Shown here: in pieces, positions 8,757 to 10,988 of the stretch
Layout: each line of letters starts with the position of its first letter
Numbering within the stretch: position 1 is the stretch's first letter
Assembly (NCBI GenBank): GCA_027335965.1
Contig: DAHWGZ010000044.1
Span: 1 to 10,988 of the forward strand
Origin: Acidiferrobacter sp.
GTDB lineage: Bacteria > Pseudomonadota > Gammaproteobacteria > Acidiferrobacterales > Acidiferrobacteraceae
Length of the DNA stretch: 10,988 nucleotides
Direction: 5' to 3'
Translations under genes and position numbers: made by a program
Notes under the pieces: generated by a model
Told to the model about the DNA's origin: nothing
The model's database searches: none
What the model saw: only the letters and a program-made list of their open reading frames with translations

Positions 8757-9161
8757 ATGACGACGGGAAAGGTCACGACCGACCACGACACGATCCAGCA
8801 CTGGATCGAGCAGCGCGGCGGCCATCCGGCGCGCGTGAAGTCCACGAGCGATCCCTCGGGCGGCGGCATGTTGCGCGTGGATTTTCCAGACCGCCACGGG
8901 GGCGACCGGCTCGAGCCGATCTCCTGGGAGAGCTTCTTCGAGACCTTCGACGGACGCGAGCTCGCGTTTCTTTACCAGGACGAGACCGCCAACGGCCACG
9001 AGAGCCGCTTCTCGAAATTCATCGAGCGGGCGCACGCGCGCCCATCGTCCGGTGACGATGCGGGCCATGGCCACGAACAATCCGGGCATGCCGCCGGCGT
9101 CCGCCACGACAAAGGCGCGGCCGGCCACAAGAAACGCGGCCGACCGCACGCCAAGAGCTAG
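8757..9161 (+). CDS. Conserved protein of unknown function with His-rich, AT-hook-like basic tail
   Basis: A 134-residue soluble protein with no signal or membrane segment. Residues 7-92 (TTDHDTIQHWIEQRGGHPARV, LRVDFPD, ISWESFFETFDGRELAFLYQDET, ESRFSKFIE) match a small bacterial family that is often labelled '1,4-alpha-glucan branching enzyme' in databases. It is far too short for that enzyme and carries none of its catalytic regions, so the label should not be copied. From about residue 95 the sequence turns into a low-complexity tail with six His (104, 106, 111, 117, 124, 131), ending in KKRGRPHAKS. The KRGRP core resembles the minor-groove-binding AT-hook, so DNA or nucleic-acid binding is possible; metal binding through the histidines is another option. 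Both are inference. It appears to be a single-gene unit, with its own strong ribosome site, and converges on slmA. Confidence 0.85.
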   Translation: MTTGKVTTDHDTIQHWIEQRGGHPARVKSTSDPSGGGMLRVDFPDRHGGDRLEPISWESFFETFDGRELAFLYQDETANGHESRFSKFIERAHARPSSGDDAGHGHEQSGHAAGVRHDKGAAGHKKRGRPHAKS

Positions 9162-9754
9162 GACGCGGGCTCGTGGGCGAACAGGGCGGCGCTCAAGACC
9201 GCCCATTGGGCGTCCCACTCGGCAAGCGGCGATACGCGAAAGCGCGTGCGCACCGCCTGCGCCACGCGTCCGTCGGCGGTTGCCAGCAAGAGCCGCGCGC
9301 ATACCGAGGGCGCGGGCAGGCCCGGGGGCAGACCGGCGTCCCGCAAGAGCGCCCGCAGGTGGGTCTCCAGGCGCTCGTAGAGCTGCGCCAGCCGGTCACG
9401 CAGGCGCTCGTGCTCTCCGGCCAGCACCGCCCCCTGAAGCAGGTTCGCAAGCCCGTGATTCTTGTCGGCGAAGGCCAACCACAGATGCAGGATCTGACCG
9501 ACCTTGACGGAGGTGGCGATGGGCTCTGCGCCAATGCGGTTGATGCGCGTAAAGAGGGTCTCTTCGATGAACTCGAACAGCGCCTCGAACATCCGCGCCT
9601 TGCTCGGAAAATGCCGATAGAGCGCGGCCTCGGATACGCCGACCGCCGACGCCAAGCGGGCGGTGGTGATGGGCGTCCCCGAGGTCTCCTCGAGAAGGCG
9701 CGCCAATGTCTCCAGGATTTCCTGACGGCGCTCGCCGCGACGGGGTCGGGCCAT
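9158..9754 (-). CDS. slmA: Nucleoid occlusion factor SlmA (TetR family)
   Basis: SlmA binds specific chromosomal sites and, when DNA-bound, disrupts FtsZ filaments so that division does not cut the nucleoid. The 198-residue product has the E. coli length. The N-terminal helix-turn-helix [24 protein letters not shown] is nearly the same as the E. coli [24 protein letters not shown], and [13 protein letters not shown] corresponds to the IEFIEDSLITRIN that follows. The C-terminal dimer domain keeps the [23 protein letters not shown] helix and ends near [14 protein letters not shown], equivalent to DFDARWPLIAAQL. The match is specific enough to exclude a generic TetR regulator. The ATG lies 3 bases after the stop of the small gene upstream, with no clear Shine-Dalgarno, so it is probably cotranslated with it. 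Its TAG stop shares CTAG with the convergent gene's stop. No SlmA-binding palindrome was noticed in the window. Confidence 0.95.
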   Translation of the reverse strand: [198 protein letters not shown]

Positions 9755-9757
9755 GGC

Positions 9758-10021
9758 TCAGGTCACGCGCAACGCGTGTGTGATCCGGCCGGCCGCATCC
9801 CACTGGATGCGATACCGTCCCCAGCAGGGCACCCGCCCCGCCACGCAACCCGCGCCCTGGACCAGGATCTCCTCGAACGAGACGCCGCAGAGCGCGCTGT
9901 CCGGGCCCTGCTCCAGGATCTCGACCTTGAGGCTATCATTATCCGGCCAGCCATTTTGCGAGCACAGCATGGCGATCGCGGGCGTCCCGGCAAAATACCG
10001 GTCGATTGCCGACTTATCCAT
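9758..10021 (-). CDS. Small protein of unknown function between argB and slmA
   Basis: I do not recognise this 87-residue protein. It has no signal peptide or membrane helix and is near neutral to acidic. It has four cysteines (20, 45, 59, 66); the last two lie in VQGAGCVAGRVPCWGRYRIQW, followed by a beta-like C-terminal strand. The N-terminal MDKSAIDRYFAGTPAIAMLCSQ looks helical. AAGAGGGGGG directly precedes two consecutive ATGs (10024 and 10021); the second has the better spacing from GAGG (7 bases) and I chose it, but the first is possible and adds one Met. It starts 25 bases after the argB stop and ends 3 bases before the slmA start, so it belongs to this operon. Its frame is well punctuated and its own ribosome site is clear, which supports a real gene. 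Confidence 0.8.
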   Translation of the reverse strand: MDKSAIDRYFAGTPAIAMLCSQNGWPDNDSLKVEILEQGPDSALCGVSFEEILVQGAGCVAGRVPCWGRYRIQWDAAGRITHALRVT

Positions 10022-10046
10022 CATCCCCCCTCTTGTATCAAGCCCA

Positions 10047-10976
<930 letters not shown>

Positions 10977-10988
10977 TCAGCCGCGCAT

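Noticed and set aside
8529..9302. Minus-strand frame of 257 codons covering the 8473-8756 spacer and the small conserved gene
   Set aside because: It overlaps both slmA's end and a gene with strong family similarity and a clear ribosome site; its own product shows no family features.

Overview
This window looks like a chromosomal housekeeping region from a GC-rich gammaproteobacterium. It has a glutamyl-tRNA reductase (the C5 route to haem), a SlmA nucleoid-occlusion factor, LolB, and a gene order resembling Pseudomonas (prs-ispE-lolB-lbcA divergent from hemA-prfA-prmC-moeB). The two outer-membrane lipoproteins are strikingly basic: mature LolB has about 35 Arg and 1 Lys against 4 Asp and no Glu. 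Such a charge bias in exported proteins is what one expects of an acidophile, for example an Acidiferrobacter-like lineage. That placement is inference and could not be tested here. No mobile element, tRNA, rRNA or CRISPR array was seen.

Layout. (1) Positions 1-2964, minus strand: a tightly overlapping operon lbcA-like TPR lipoprotein -> lolB -> ispE. The genes are joined by ATGA overlaps and ispE runs off the left edge. (2) An 84-base divergent spacer. (3) Positions 3049-8472, plus strand: five overlapping genes, namely a 509-residue multi-spanning membrane protein that looks like a strongly diverged CstA homologue, then hemA, prfA, prmC and moeB. (4) A 284-base spacer with no recognisable gene, ending in an extreme Shine-Dalgarno tract. 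(5) Positions 8757-9161, plus strand: a small soluble protein of a conserved uncharacterised family with a His-rich, basic tail that contains an AT-hook-like KRGRP. (6) Positions 9158-10925, minus strand: argB (GTG start), an unrecognised 87-residue protein and slmA, probably one operon, converging on the previous gene so that both stop codons share one CTAG.

How the genes fit together. ispE serves isoprenoid synthesis by the MEP pathway. lolB inserts lipoproteins, including itself and the LbcA-like protein, into the outer membrane. hemA commits glutamyl-tRNA to tetrapyrroles. prfA encodes release factor 1, and prmC encodes the enzyme that methylates its GGQ glutamine. moeB activates a sulfur-carrier protein, most likely MoaD. 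argB makes N-acetylglutamyl phosphate for arginine. slmA blocks FtsZ-ring assembly over the nucleoid.

Most of the window is ordinary. The items worth a second look are the diverged CstA-like protein at the head of the hemA operon, the His-rich/AT-hook-like small protein, the orphan 87-residue protein between argB and slmA, and the extreme basicity of the lipoproteins.
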